From contig NZ_CP100351.1 in NCBI RefSeq assembly GCF_024204645.1, positions 3,250,001-3,314,000 on the forward strand: a DNA stretch of 64,000 nucleotides. The letters are read 5' to 3'. The notes beneath the pieces were generated by a model. The model ran no database searches. It worked only from the letters and a program-made list of their open reading frames with translations, and was not told the origin of the DNA. This document shows, one piece after another, positions 44,656 to 52,793 of the stretch (position 1 is the stretch's first letter; each line of letters begins with the position of its first letter). Both the position numbers and the translations under genes were made by a program. Source of the DNA: Desulfomicrobium sp. ZS1 (GTDB lineage: Bacteria > Desulfobacterota > Desulfovibrionia > Desulfovibrionales > Desulfomicrobiaceae).

Positions 44656-44733
44656 CTCGTTGTCATTCACGCAAAGCGGAAAATCAGCGCCATGCGTTCA
44701 AAGCCGTGGATCCCCGTCTTCACGGGGATGACG
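44656..44733 (+). repeat. MITE-like palindromic repeat with one decayed end
   Basis: The right end is a hairpin GATCCCCGT-CTTC-ACGGGGATGACG at about 44710-44733. The left end has the inverse order, GTCATTCACGCAAAGCGG, and appears to be a degenerate hairpin. The two ends read as an inverted pair (GTCATTC... and ...GGATGAC). This is the pattern of short dispersed palindromic repeats seen in many bacteria. It sits in the 284-base gap between aor and the CLC gene. Confidence 0.5.
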
Positions 44734-44812
44734 TGGTGGTGACGCGAGGGCCCTGCGCCATGCTCGCAAAGGACGATAAGCGCCAAACATGGCGCTGCTG
44801 CCGTAAAGGATC

Positions 44813-46630
44813 TCAGACCTGCTCCTTCATGGACTTCAAGGTCTTGGCATAGGCCGTAAACACGTCTTCCCTGGCCAGTATTCCGAGCACCTTGGTGGGG
44901 TCTTCGCTGTCCACCACCGGGAGCAGGGCCAGGTCCGATTCCACGAATTTGAGCAGGGCCGTATACAGGTCCTCGTCGGGCCGCAACAGAACGGCCTTGC
45001 GCGCTACATCCCCGGCCACGAGCAATTCGCACAGCGTGTCCTCGTAGAGGACCTTGCGCAGGTCCTGCACTGCCAGCATCCCCGTTATCCTGTCATCTGC
45101 GCCGCGCACCGGAAAGCAGAGCTCGTTGGAATTGACGATGATGTCGGTCAGGGCGCCAAAATGCGTTCCCTCTTCCACGATGGTCACCCGGCCTGGCTTG
45201 TAGTGCGCCTCGACCTTTTCCCGCTCCAGAATATTGATGGTCGCGTCGCCGACATGGGCCGGGGACTCGAACTTGTTGTCGACCTGATTTTCATACAACG
45301 ACACGTTGCGCCCCAAAACCAACGCAATGGCCGTGGCCAGCATCAACGGAGCGAGCAGACCATAGCCCTGGGTCAACTCGCAGACCATGACCAGAGGGCC
45401 TATGGGCGCGTTGGCCACTCCCGAGAAAAAGGCGGCCATGCCCACCAGGACATAGCCTCCCGGCTCAACCACCACGGACGGAAACAGCCGCTGAGCCAAG
45501 GTTCCGACCACACCGCCGCTCATGCCGCCCACAAAGAGGGCCGGGGCAAACATGCCCCCACTCAGGCCCGAGCCAAGGACCACGGACGTGGCCAGCGTCT
45601 TGCCCACGATCATCCCGGCCATCATGGTCACGGACAGCTTGCCGAGCATGGCCATCTCCAGCCAGCCCTGCCCGCCGCCGAGCAGTTCAGGGAACTGGTA
45701 GCCGATACTGGCCATGCCCAAACCACCCAGGGTCACTGCCGGCACAAACCCGAAACGATCGGTCAAGGGCCAGAACACCTTGAATTTGATGAAACGAAAG
45801 GTGCGCACATAGAACCAGCCCGTCGCCGCACAAACCAACCCCAGGATTGCGTAGACAGGCAGCTCGCGGATGTCGGAGAATTCGAACTTGGGAATTCCGA
45901 AAATGGGCTCGGATCCGAAAACCAGCGTAAAAAGGGAGTAGGAAACCACGGAGGAGATAATGGACGGGAGCAACGCCTCGGCCTCGAAGTCCTCGCGGTA
46001 GATGACCTCGACGGCAGTGAGCGCGCCGCCCAGCGGAGCGCGAAAAATGGCGCCAAGCCCGCCGGCGGCCCCCGCCAGAAGCAGGATGCGCCGTTCCTTG
46101 GCCGAAAGACGCAACTTGCCGGCCAGCCAGGAGCCGCATCCGGCCCCGAGCAGAGAGATGGGGCCTTCGCGTCCGGCGCTGCCGCCGGCGGCGATGGTCA
46201 GGATGGACGTGCCCACTTTCATGACCGGCACGGATGGCGTGATGTGCCCTTCCTGATGGTGGAAGGCCTTGATCATGGTGTCAGTGCCATCCGTACCGCC
46301 ATAACGGGTCTGGGGCACGAAGCGGCGCAGCAAAAAACCGGTGAGGACCCCTATCCCTCCCAGAAAAATGAAAAGCAGCCAGGGCCGGGCTGGACCGGGG
46401 GGGCCCGAAAACAATTCCTCCCCGGCCGGAACGGGCAGGGAAAATCCGGCCAGCTGCCCGAGCAGCAGATGGCTCAAGGCCTCTATGCCGACGTAGAACA
46501 GGATGGCCCCGAGCCCGGTCATGGCGCCGACCACGGCCCCAAGAGCCAACCATTTGAAGCTCAGGACGGAATGGTAGCTGTGGGCCAATTCCGTAGGAAT
46601 TTTGAACAGGGATCTAAAAAGTGCGCGCAT
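44813..46630 (-). CDS. CLC-family chloride channel/transporter with CBS pair
   Basis: 605 residues. CLC ion pathway: GGSAGREGP (about 149-157, gating Glu155) and GSGLSGGMFAPALFVGG are the selectivity motifs. About 430 residues of membrane domain precede a C-terminal pair of CBS domains (about 470-600, LLPVVDSEDPTKVLGI and PVRGADDRITGML), which sense nucleotides in other CLCs. It could be a channel or Cl-/H+ exchanger. The start at 46630 lies 10 bases after ribF ends. Confidence 0.9.
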   Translation of the reverse strand: MRALFRSLFKIPTELAHSYHSVLSFKWLALGAVVGAMTGLGAILFYVGIEALSHLLLGQLAGFSLPVPAGEELFSGPPGPARPWLLFIFLGGIGVLTGFLLRRFVPQTRYGGTDGTDTMIKAFHHQEGHITPSVPVMKVGTSILTIAAGGSAGREGPISLLGAGCGSWLAGKLRLSAKERRILLLAGAAGGLGAIFRAPLGGALTAVEVIYREDFEAEALLPSIISSVVSYSLFTLVFGSEPIFGIPKFEFSDIRELPVYAILGLVCAATGWFYVRTFRFIKFKVFWPLTDRFGFVPAVTLGGLGMASIGYQFPELLGGGQGWLEMAMLGKLSVTMMAGMIVGKTLATSVVLGSGLSGGMFAPALFVGGMSGGVVGTLAQRLFPSVVVEPGGYVLVGMAAFFSGVANAPIGPLVMVCELTQGYGLLAPLMLATAIALVLGRNVSLYENQVDNKFESPAHVGDATINILEREKVEAHYKPGRVTIVEEGTHFGALTDIIVNSNELCFPVRGADDRITGMLAVQDLRKVLYEDTLCELLVAGDVARKAVLLRPDEDLYTALLKFVESDLALLPVVDSEDPTKVLGILAREDVFTAYAKTLKSMKEQV

Positions 46631-46640
46631 GAACCGGCCT

Positions 46641-47585
46641 TCAGACCAGCCGAGCTTCAGGCAGGGCCAGGATGGTCCGGGCCAGGGCGACGTCCTTGCC
46701 GATCTGCGCTTTAAGTTCATCGAGGCCGGAAAATTTGCGCTCGCCGCGCAGACGCTGCACGAAATGCACTTTCAATGTGCGTTCATAAAGGTCCGCGCTA
46801 AAATCCATGACATGCACCTCGACGGAGAGCACGTCATTGCCGAAGGTCGGGTTGAAGCCGATATTGGCCACGGCCTGGTGAATCTCGCCGTCAAACTCGG
46901 CCCAGCAGCAATACACCCCAGTCTTGGGAAAAAGCTCGTCGACAAGATGCACGTTGGCCGTGGGAAACCCGAGCAGGCGTCCGCCACGGTTCTGGCCATG
47001 GACCACGGTCCCGGTCACGCGGTAGAAACGGCCCAGCAGCGGCTTCGCCGCCCAGACATCGCCGGCCTCGACCAGATCACGAATGCGCGTTGAGCTGACA
47101 ATGGCCTGGTCAACCATCACGGGTTCAAGCTGCTCGACCCCGAACTCCCACTGCTTCCCGAGCTGACTGAGCAAGGCGTAATTGCCGCCACGACCCTTGC
47201 CGAACGCATAGTCATAGCCGATGACCAATTCCTTGATATGCAGGCCTTCAACCAGAATACGGCGCACGAAATCCTCGGGATTCATGCTCGCCAGCTCTTG
47301 ATTGAATTCAAGACAAAGCAGGTGATCTATGCCCAGAGAACGGATGAGCTCGGCCCTTTGCTCATAAAGGGTAATGAACGGAGGGGTCTTCTTGCCCGTA
47401 AAAAAACGCAAGGGATGAGGCTCGAAGGTGATGACCACCGACGGCAGGCCGAATCCGGCAGCCAGATCCCGCACCCGGGCAATGAGACGCTGGTGTCCGA
47501 TGTGGACCCCGTCAAAATTGCCGATGGTGACGCAGGACCCTTTTTCCAGGCCGCTGATCTGATCCGGCCATGTGACGCAATGCAT
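46641..47585 (-). CDS. ribF: Bifunctional riboflavin kinase/FAD synthetase
   Basis: 314 residues. Makes FMN and FAD from riboflavin. The N-terminal FAD synthetase domain shows IGNFDGVHIGHQ (21-32) and VITFEPHPLRFF. The C-terminal kinase domain shows GFPTANVHL and GRFYRVTGTVVHGQNRGG. ATG at 47585 follows GGAGG. No FMN riboswitch was seen upstream. It is followed by the CLC gene on the same strand. Confidence 0.94.
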   Translation of the reverse strand: MHCVTWPDQISGLEKGSCVTIGNFDGVHIGHQRLIARVRDLAAGFGLPSVVITFEPHPLRFFTGKKTPPFITLYEQRAELIRSLGIDHLLCLEFNQELASMNPEDFVRRILVEGLHIKELVIGYDYAFGKGRGGNYALLSQLGKQWEFGVEQLEPVMVDQAIVSSTRIRDLVEAGDVWAAKPLLGRFYRVTGTVVHGQNRGGRLLGFPTANVHLVDELFPKTGVYCCWAEFDGEIHQAVANIGFNPTFGNDVLSVEVHVMDFSADLYERTLKVHFVQRLRGERKFSGLDELKAQIGKDVALARTILALPEARLV

Positions 47586-47786
47586 GAAATAATTTCCTCC
47601 AGGCAACAAGCTGGCTTGCGTCTATACCAAAAGACCCCAGGCTTCAACACAGACCGGAGCTTTGAAAAATCGCAGCGCATGTTCGTCAATAAGCTCAAAT
47701 CATAAAAAATAAATTTTTTTTGAAAAAAACGAAACAAAACACTTGCCAAAGCCATGCCCCTCACATAAACACGCTTCTCACGTCAC

Positions 47787-47873
47787 GCCGAAGTGGTGGA
47801 ATTGGTAGACACGCTAGGTTCAGGGTCTAGTCGGGGTTCCCCGGTGGAGGTTCGAGTCCTCTCTTCGGCACCA
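47787..47873 (+). tRNA. tRNA-Leu (anticodon CAG)
   Basis: 87 bases including the encoded CCA. The acceptor stem GCCGAAG pairs with CTTCGGC, followed by discriminator A and CCA. The D-loop reads GGTGGAATTGGTAGACAC, the anticodon arm CTAGG-TTCAGGG-TCTAG gives CAG, a long variable arm (TCGGGGTTCCCCGG) marks it as class II, and the T arm is GGAGGTTCGAGTCCTC. A strong terminator follows. It is a common integration site type for islands. Confidence 0.97.
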
Positions 47874-47880
47874 AAAGATC

Positions 47881-47913
47881 AAAGGGATTGCAGTTCGCTG
47901 CAATCCCTTTTTT
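47881..47913 (+). terminator. Intrinsic terminator of tRNA-Leu
   Basis: AAAGGGATTGCAG (47881-47893) pairs perfectly with CTGCAATCCCTTT (47898-47910) around the stable TTCG tetraloop, with extra Ts after. It lies 8 bases past the tRNA end. Confidence 0.92.
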
Positions 47914-48063
47914 CTTTCCTGCGATCGGTATTCTCGGACATCAAAGGCGTTGCTTCAAGGGTGACGCACACTCCCAAATCTAAAAACTTGCCGGAACGGA
48001 TGCCGCGAAAGGAGAGGCCTTGCCCTGCCCTTGAAAGTCTGAGCCTGACGTGCTGGCTAATCC

Positions 48064-48099
48064 TTTGTCGATCACGAAATGAATTTCATGATCGACAAA
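48064..48099. repeat. Long inverted repeat after fic
   Basis: TTTGTCGATCA-C-GAAAT and ATTTC-A-TGATCGACAAA form 17-bp arms with one mismatch and a two-base centre. It lies 25 bases past the fic stop and about 190 bases from the tRNA. No U-run follows on either strand, so it is a poor intrinsic terminator. It may be a transcript end stabiliser or a trace of a mobile element. Confidence 0.55.
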
Positions 48100-48124
48100 C
48101 AGATTTGTTGCGCAGGAGTGAGCG

Positions 48125-49246
48125 TCAAAAGGCGTCGTAGCCTTCGACGATATTGAGCAAGTCTGTAAACGCATACACGCCCGGCTTCCTTCCTGATGGT
48201 TCGGAAAGAGTTTTGAGCAGACCTGTTTCGCGGCAAAGACTCAGTATCCTTCGGGCCGTGGGGGCGGGAATGCCCGCGCTCTCCACGAAATCGCTGCTAC
48301 CGAAAATCGGCTGTTCAAAAAACCAATCCAAGGCGTGCGTGCTGTACTGGGAATGGGTCACCTCCACCAATGCGCTCTTCTTGGCATTGTAAAGATGAAG
48401 CACGCGGGAGGCCTTGTCGTTGTTTTCGGTCGCCTGGCGGATAATTCCTTCCAGGAAGAACGCGCACCATCCAGTCCAGTCGTCATCGCGAGAAACGGCC
48501 AAGAGGCGGTCGTAATACGCGTCCCGCCGCGTTTCAAAAAACGCGCTGATGTAGAACATGGGGGCCTGAATCAAGCCGGACTGCCAAAGAAAAAGCGGCA
48601 CCAACATACGCCCCAGTCGTCCGTTGCCATCCAAAAACGGATGAAGCGCCTCGAATTCCGCATGAATCAACGCCAGTTGCACCAGCTTGTCCGGAACAGC
48701 CTCGGCGTGCATGTAGGACTCCAACCTGCCCATGGCTTCCGGAACCCGATCCGCCGAAATAGGAATATACCGGGCCGTTTCCATCGTGCAGCCCGCCGGG
48801 CCGATCCAGTTCGGAATGCGCCGGAATTCCCCCGGAGCCTTGCCGTGGCCGCGCACGCCGTCCAGGAGCACCTGATGGGTTTCAAGCAGTAGGCGGTTGC
48901 ACAGCGGTATGTCGTGAAGAAGCTGCATGGCATGGCACAGCGCTTTGCGATAATTGAGGACTTCAAGAATATCCTGACGTTTTGCCTCCGGGTAGACCTT
49001 GCCCCGTTCGTTGGCCTCATATTCCAGCACTTCCCCCATGGTCGCCTGGGTGCCCTCGATCTTGGAAGACAGAACCGCCTCCTGCGTGGTCAGCGGGCTC
49101 AACAACACCTCGGCGTTGGGCAGGGCGGACAGAACGCCATCATATCGGGCCAGCGCGGCGTTGGCAGGGCCAATGAGCGGAATCAATCGCGACCAGTCCA
49201 ACTGGGCCGGTGGAAATTTTCCATCGTGGTATTTAACGGCGTTCAT
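48125..49246 (-). CDS. Fic-family AMPylase-type protein
   Basis: 373 residues. Fic domain with active-site motif HPFLDGNGRLGR (202-213); His202 and the DGNGR anion loop are intact. The N-terminal inhibitory helix SSKIEG (60-65) fits the [S/T]xxxE[G/N] rule, so it is a class II self-inhibited Fic. A C-terminal winged-helix region (about 300-370, GIPAPTARRILSLCRETGLL) is seen. Fic proteins transfer AMP to Ser/Thr/Tyr of targets. Its ATG overlaps the hsdS stop (ATGA), so it is the last cistron of the type I restriction operon. Confidence 0.9.
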   Translation of the reverse strand: MNAVKYHDGKFPPAQLDWSRLIPLIGPANAALARYDGVLSALPNAEVLLSPLTTQEAVLSSKIEGTQATMGEVLEYEANERGKVYPEAKRQDILEVLNYRKALCHAMQLLHDIPLCNRLLLETHQVLLDGVRGHGKAPGEFRRIPNWIGPAGCTMETARYIPISADRVPEAMGRLESYMHAEAVPDKLVQLALIHAEFEALHPFLDGNGRLGRMLVPLFLWQSGLIQAPMFYISAFFETRRDAYYDRLLAVSRDDDWTGWCAFFLEGIIRQATENNDKASRVLHLYNAKKSALVEVTHSQYSTHALDWFFEQPIFGSSDFVESAGIPAPTARRILSLCRETGLLKTLSEPSGRKPGVYAFTDLLNIVEGYDAF

Positions 49247-51003
49247 GCGTGCGGAGCCTCCTCAAAAATTCTCATTTTCTCAGGTCTTTCCAGTTGGCTG
49301 GTGCCGGTGAAGGAGGCGACGCAGGCTTTGGCGAAGGCTTCGGCCAGCTTGTCTCGTTCCTGCTGCTGCGCTTCGAGTTGGTCCACTAAGACCATCAGTT
49401 CATCCACTTTGGCGACGATGCGGCGTTGCTCAGCTAGAGGAGGGATAGCGACAAGAAGAGTTTCCACTCCGCCAACTCGAAGGTGCTGGACCGTCGCTCC
49501 TATTGGTTTGTCCTGAACCCGCTGCATTAGCTCTGGGTCCATGAGCGAATACAAAAGAAAATTCACATCCACAGTGTCTGGAGCAAGTCGAATTAACATC
49601 ATTCTTTGTCCCATACACAGCTTCACACCTTGAGGAATAATGCACACCTCTCCCATTGGAGCTTCGCGTGTGACAAGAATGTCACCAGGTTCGGGCTTAC
49701 ATCTTGCACTCCAGCGCTCATACGTTGCTTCTGAAACATACTTCGGCTCCAGAGCGTTAAGTTGGCCGGCCCTAATGTTGGTGGTCCGTATCAGACGAAT
49801 TCCACTTGAAACATACGGTGCAGTTTTGTTGTGACAGTCTACAACAAGTAGACTGGCTTGCATAAGTGTCGCCCACTTCCACCCAACGGGAAGATCTTGG
49901 AGTCCCTCTGGAAGGTGCTGCGCATGCTGCTTCCGTAGCTGTGATTTTGCTTCATCTGAGTTTGGATAACCGTTCTTGAGCAACTGTTCGCGCTTTACAG
50001 CGACTCTTTCGAGTAGTTTGGTTGCGGACTCTTCTCGGGGGTCTTGAGCAACGAGTTTGCCGTGAGCAGCGAGTGTGAGAATCATCCGCTTTATGTCAGC
50101 GGGTGAGACAGCGCCAACTTCGTCAAAGATGCGGTTGAGGTTGTCGGGGGTGGGGGCTTCGGCAAAGCGGGCGTGACAGGTGCGGGATAGCACGGGGAAG
50201 CGCCGTTCCCGTTCCAGCTGCTGCGCCTCCAGTTGATCGCACAAGGCCATCAACTCATCCACTTTGGCCACAATGCGCTTTTGCTCGGCGAGGGGTGGGA
50301 GTGGAAACGGGCGTGTGGCGAAATACTCGGTGGGCAAACGTTTCTGGCCAGCAGTGCCAGTCATGTGGCCCTCGCCAACTATCTTGAAATATGGGGAACG
50401 TAGAAAGACGTAAATGTAACCTGGCTCGATGACTCCAGCGATAGGGCGGACTACATGAAGCTCAGTCGTTCCAGCTCCGATTCCGTTCGTTAAATTCACC
50501 ATCACGGCGGCTTTGCCATTCTCAAAGCACGGCGTGATCTTCGCCAGTACCACGTCACCGTTCGCGAAGTGGGTATATCCCTTCTTGATGCTACCCCACG
50601 GCCTGTCTTCGGAAGTGACGGCAGAGGAGTGCATTTCCGAAATGGCGCTCATTGAGGCAAACGATGCCGTGGAATCGTCTTCAGCCTCGTTCCTTGGACT
50701 GATTTCACCGACTTCAACTAATCTGCTCCACGCCCATGTGGCCGGAACCTTTGGAAGGTTCTCGTTGTAGGCGTCGCGAAAATTTTCGAGCTTTGGGGAA
50801 CGTTTGTACTTTCCTGCGTCGCTCAACGCCTGCTTCTTCGCAGTGATTTCTTCGAGCAGGGCATGCCCGTCCCCATCACTACGCCTTTGTTCACTCAACG
50901 CGCCCGTAACGGCGAGGTTATAGATCATCTCCCGCAAGCGGCTAATCCCCCCAGGGGCGTTAACAATGTGACCGAAATCAGCCAGAAAGAGATTAGGATT
51001 CAT
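49243..51003 (-). CDS. hsdS: Type I restriction enzyme specificity subunit HsdS
   Basis: 586 residues. Recognises the two halves of the bipartite target through two target-recognition domains (about 70-240 and 360-540), each followed by the usual conserved PLPPLAEQKRIVAKVDELMALCDQLEAQQ and IPPLAEQRRIVAKVDELMVLVDQLEAQQ helices. The two helices form the spacer. Its ATG lies on the stop of hsdM (TGATG) and its end overlaps the fic start. The target sequence cannot be predicted. Confidence 0.94.
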   Translation of the reverse strand: MNPNLFLADFGHIVNAPGGISRLREMIYNLAVTGALSEQRRSDGDGHALLEEITAKKQALSDAGKYKRSPKLENFRDAYNENLPKVPATWAWSRLVEVGEISPRNEAEDDSTASFASMSAISEMHSSAVTSEDRPWGSIKKGYTHFANGDVVLAKITPCFENGKAAVMVNLTNGIGAGTTELHVVRPIAGVIEPGYIYVFLRSPYFKIVGEGHMTGTAGQKRLPTEYFATRPFPLPPLAEQKRIVAKVDELMALCDQLEAQQLERERRFPVLSRTCHARFAEAPTPDNLNRIFDEVGAVSPADIKRMILTLAAHGKLVAQDPREESATKLLERVAVKREQLLKNGYPNSDEAKSQLRKQHAQHLPEGLQDLPVGWKWATLMQASLLVVDCHNKTAPYVSSGIRLIRTTNIRAGQLNALEPKYVSEATYERWSARCKPEPGDILVTREAPMGEVCIIPQGVKLCMGQRMMLIRLAPDTVDVNFLLYSLMDPELMQRVQDKPIGATVQHLRVGGVETLLVAIPPLAEQRRIVAKVDELMVLVDQLEAQQQERDKLAEAFAKACVASFTGTSQLERPEKMRIFEEAPHA

Positions 51004-52769
51004 CAGACTGACTCAGGGGATTCAGAATGGTGTGCCAGGGCAGCGGACAGTTCAGCCTTGAGCTTGGCCTGCGTCTTGTCGATTTCGGCCAGCAGCGCCT
51101 TGTATTTGGCGAGGAGCTTGTCGGGGTCTTGGGTTTCTTCCTCGGGAGCGTTAGGGTTCTTGATGTCGAGATTGTAGATGGGCCAGAAATGGCGGTCACC
51201 TATGGATTGTTGCTCACGGGCCTGCTGGCGCAAGGCGTCGATCTGCTCGTTAAGGCTGGTGATCTTGCCCTCGACCTTGGAGCGTTTTGCGGCCTTCTTT
51301 TCGCCTTTGATGGACTCACGTAAATCTTTGATCTGGTTCACCAGGGCGGAAGCGTCGTTGTTGAGGGCTTCGGCCTTGTCCCAGTACGGCTTGGCCTTGG
51401 CTTCGGCCTCATGCTTGAGGGTCTTGAAATCGATCTTCCAGGCCTGCTCAGACTCGGTGCGGGCGGCGAAGCCGTCGGACTCACTGCCCCACCAATCGAC
51501 GATGGGATCGAACTCCTCGATGCGCAGCGGCTTGGTTTTGCTGTAGCTTTTCACGCCTGCTGGGTAGCGGTGCTCGTAGAACCAGGTGGTGTCCGTGGGT
51601 TTGCCCTTGGTGAAAAAGAGGAGATTGGTCTTGATGCCGGTGTAGGGGGCAAAGACGCCATTGGGCAGACGGATGATGGTGTGGAGGTGGCACTCCTCCA
51701 TGAGCAGCTTCTTCACCTTGGCCTTCACGCCTTCACCAAAGAGGGTGCCATCGGGCAGAACAATTGCTCCGCGCCCGCCTTTGGCAGAGAGGAGCTTCTT
51801 CACAATGAGCACGAGGAACATATCCGCCGTTTCACGGGTACGGATGTCGGATGGGTAGTCATTGCCCACGCCATCGTCTTCCATGCCGCCGAAGGGCGGA
51901 TTGGTGATGACGCAGTTGACGCGCTCGGTGAGCTTCCAGTCGTTCCAGCCTGTGGCGAGGGTATTGCGATGCTCGATCATACTGGGCACGTCGATGCCGT
52001 GAAGCATCATGTTGGTGACGCAGAGCAGATGGGGGAGCTGCTTTTTCTCGATGCCTCGGATGCATTGGGCGATGGCCTTGCGGTCTTCCGCGCTGGACTT
52101 CTTGCTGGTCTGCCCTTCCAGATGCGCGATGGTTGCTGTGAGAAAACCGCCGGTGCCGCAGGCAGGATCGAGAACGGTCTCGCGCTTCGCGAGGCTGGGA
52201 TTGACCATCTTCACCATGAACTCGGTGATGGCGCGGGGCGTGTAGAACTCCCCGGCATTGCCGGCGCTGCGCAGGTCATTGAGAATCTGCTCATACACGT
52301 CGCCAAGCTGGCCCCGGCTCTTGATGTCGTGGAAGTTGACGGCTTCGTCCAGCTTCTCGATGACAGCCAGCATCTGGGTGCCGGACTTCATGTAGTTATT
52401 GGTGTCCTGAAAGACATCGCGCACGACTTTGGCCTTGGGATTGCCGTCGATGTCGAGCTGCTGGAGTCCGGGGAAGACGATGTCGTTGACGTGCTTGATC
52501 AGCTCACTGGCCTGGATGCGGGGCTTCTTTTTGCCGTTGTCGTCTTCGATGTATTTGGCCCAGTTGCGCCAACGGCAGTCCTCGGGAATGGGTGACTTGT
52601 ATTGTTTGCGCTGATCTGCTGCGTCGTCTTCCCAGGCCTCTTCGCATTGGTCAAAGATTTTCAGGAAGAGCATCCAGGTGAGCTGGCCTATGCGCTGGGC
52701 GTCACCATCGACGCCGTCGTCTTTGCGCATGATGTCCTGGATGGATTTGATGGTACTACGGAGATTCAT
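51003..52769 (-). CDS. hsdM: Type I restriction enzyme methylase subunit HsdM
   Basis: 588 residues. N6-adenine methyltransferase. Motif I DPACGTGGF (201-209), motif IV NPPFGG (290-295), and an N-terminal HsdM_N helical domain (about 1-140) are present. A coiled-coil-like segment near the C-terminus (about 470-530) is longer than in most HsdM. Works with HsdS to modify and with HsdR to restrict. 24 bases after hsdR; overlaps hsdS by one base. Confidence 0.95.
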   Translation of the reverse strand: MNLRSTIKSIQDIMRKDDGVDGDAQRIGQLTWMLFLKIFDQCEEAWEDDAADQRKQYKSPIPEDCRWRNWAKYIEDDNGKKKPRIQASELIKHVNDIVFPGLQQLDIDGNPKAKVVRDVFQDTNNYMKSGTQMLAVIEKLDEAVNFHDIKSRGQLGDVYEQILNDLRSAGNAGEFYTPRAITEFMVKMVNPSLAKRETVLDPACGTGGFLTATIAHLEGQTSKKSSAEDRKAIAQCIRGIEKKQLPHLLCVTNMMLHGIDVPSMIEHRNTLATGWNDWKLTERVNCVITNPPFGGMEDDGVGNDYPSDIRTRETADMFLVLIVKKLLSAKGGRGAIVLPDGTLFGEGVKAKVKKLLMEECHLHTIIRLPNGVFAPYTGIKTNLLFFTKGKPTDTTWFYEHRYPAGVKSYSKTKPLRIEEFDPIVDWWGSESDGFAARTESEQAWKIDFKTLKHEAEAKAKPYWDKAEALNNDASALVNQIKDLRESIKGEKKAAKRSKVEGKITSLNEQIDALRQQAREQQSIGDRHFWPIYNLDIKNPNAPEEETQDPDKLLAKYKALLAEIDKTQAKLKAELSAALAHHSESPESV

Positions 52770-52793
52770 GGAAGTCCTTGATGTCTTGAGGTG

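Noticed and set aside
47586-47786. FMN riboswitch upstream of ribF
   Set aside because: The sequence is AT-rich and lacks the conserved RFN-element blocks.
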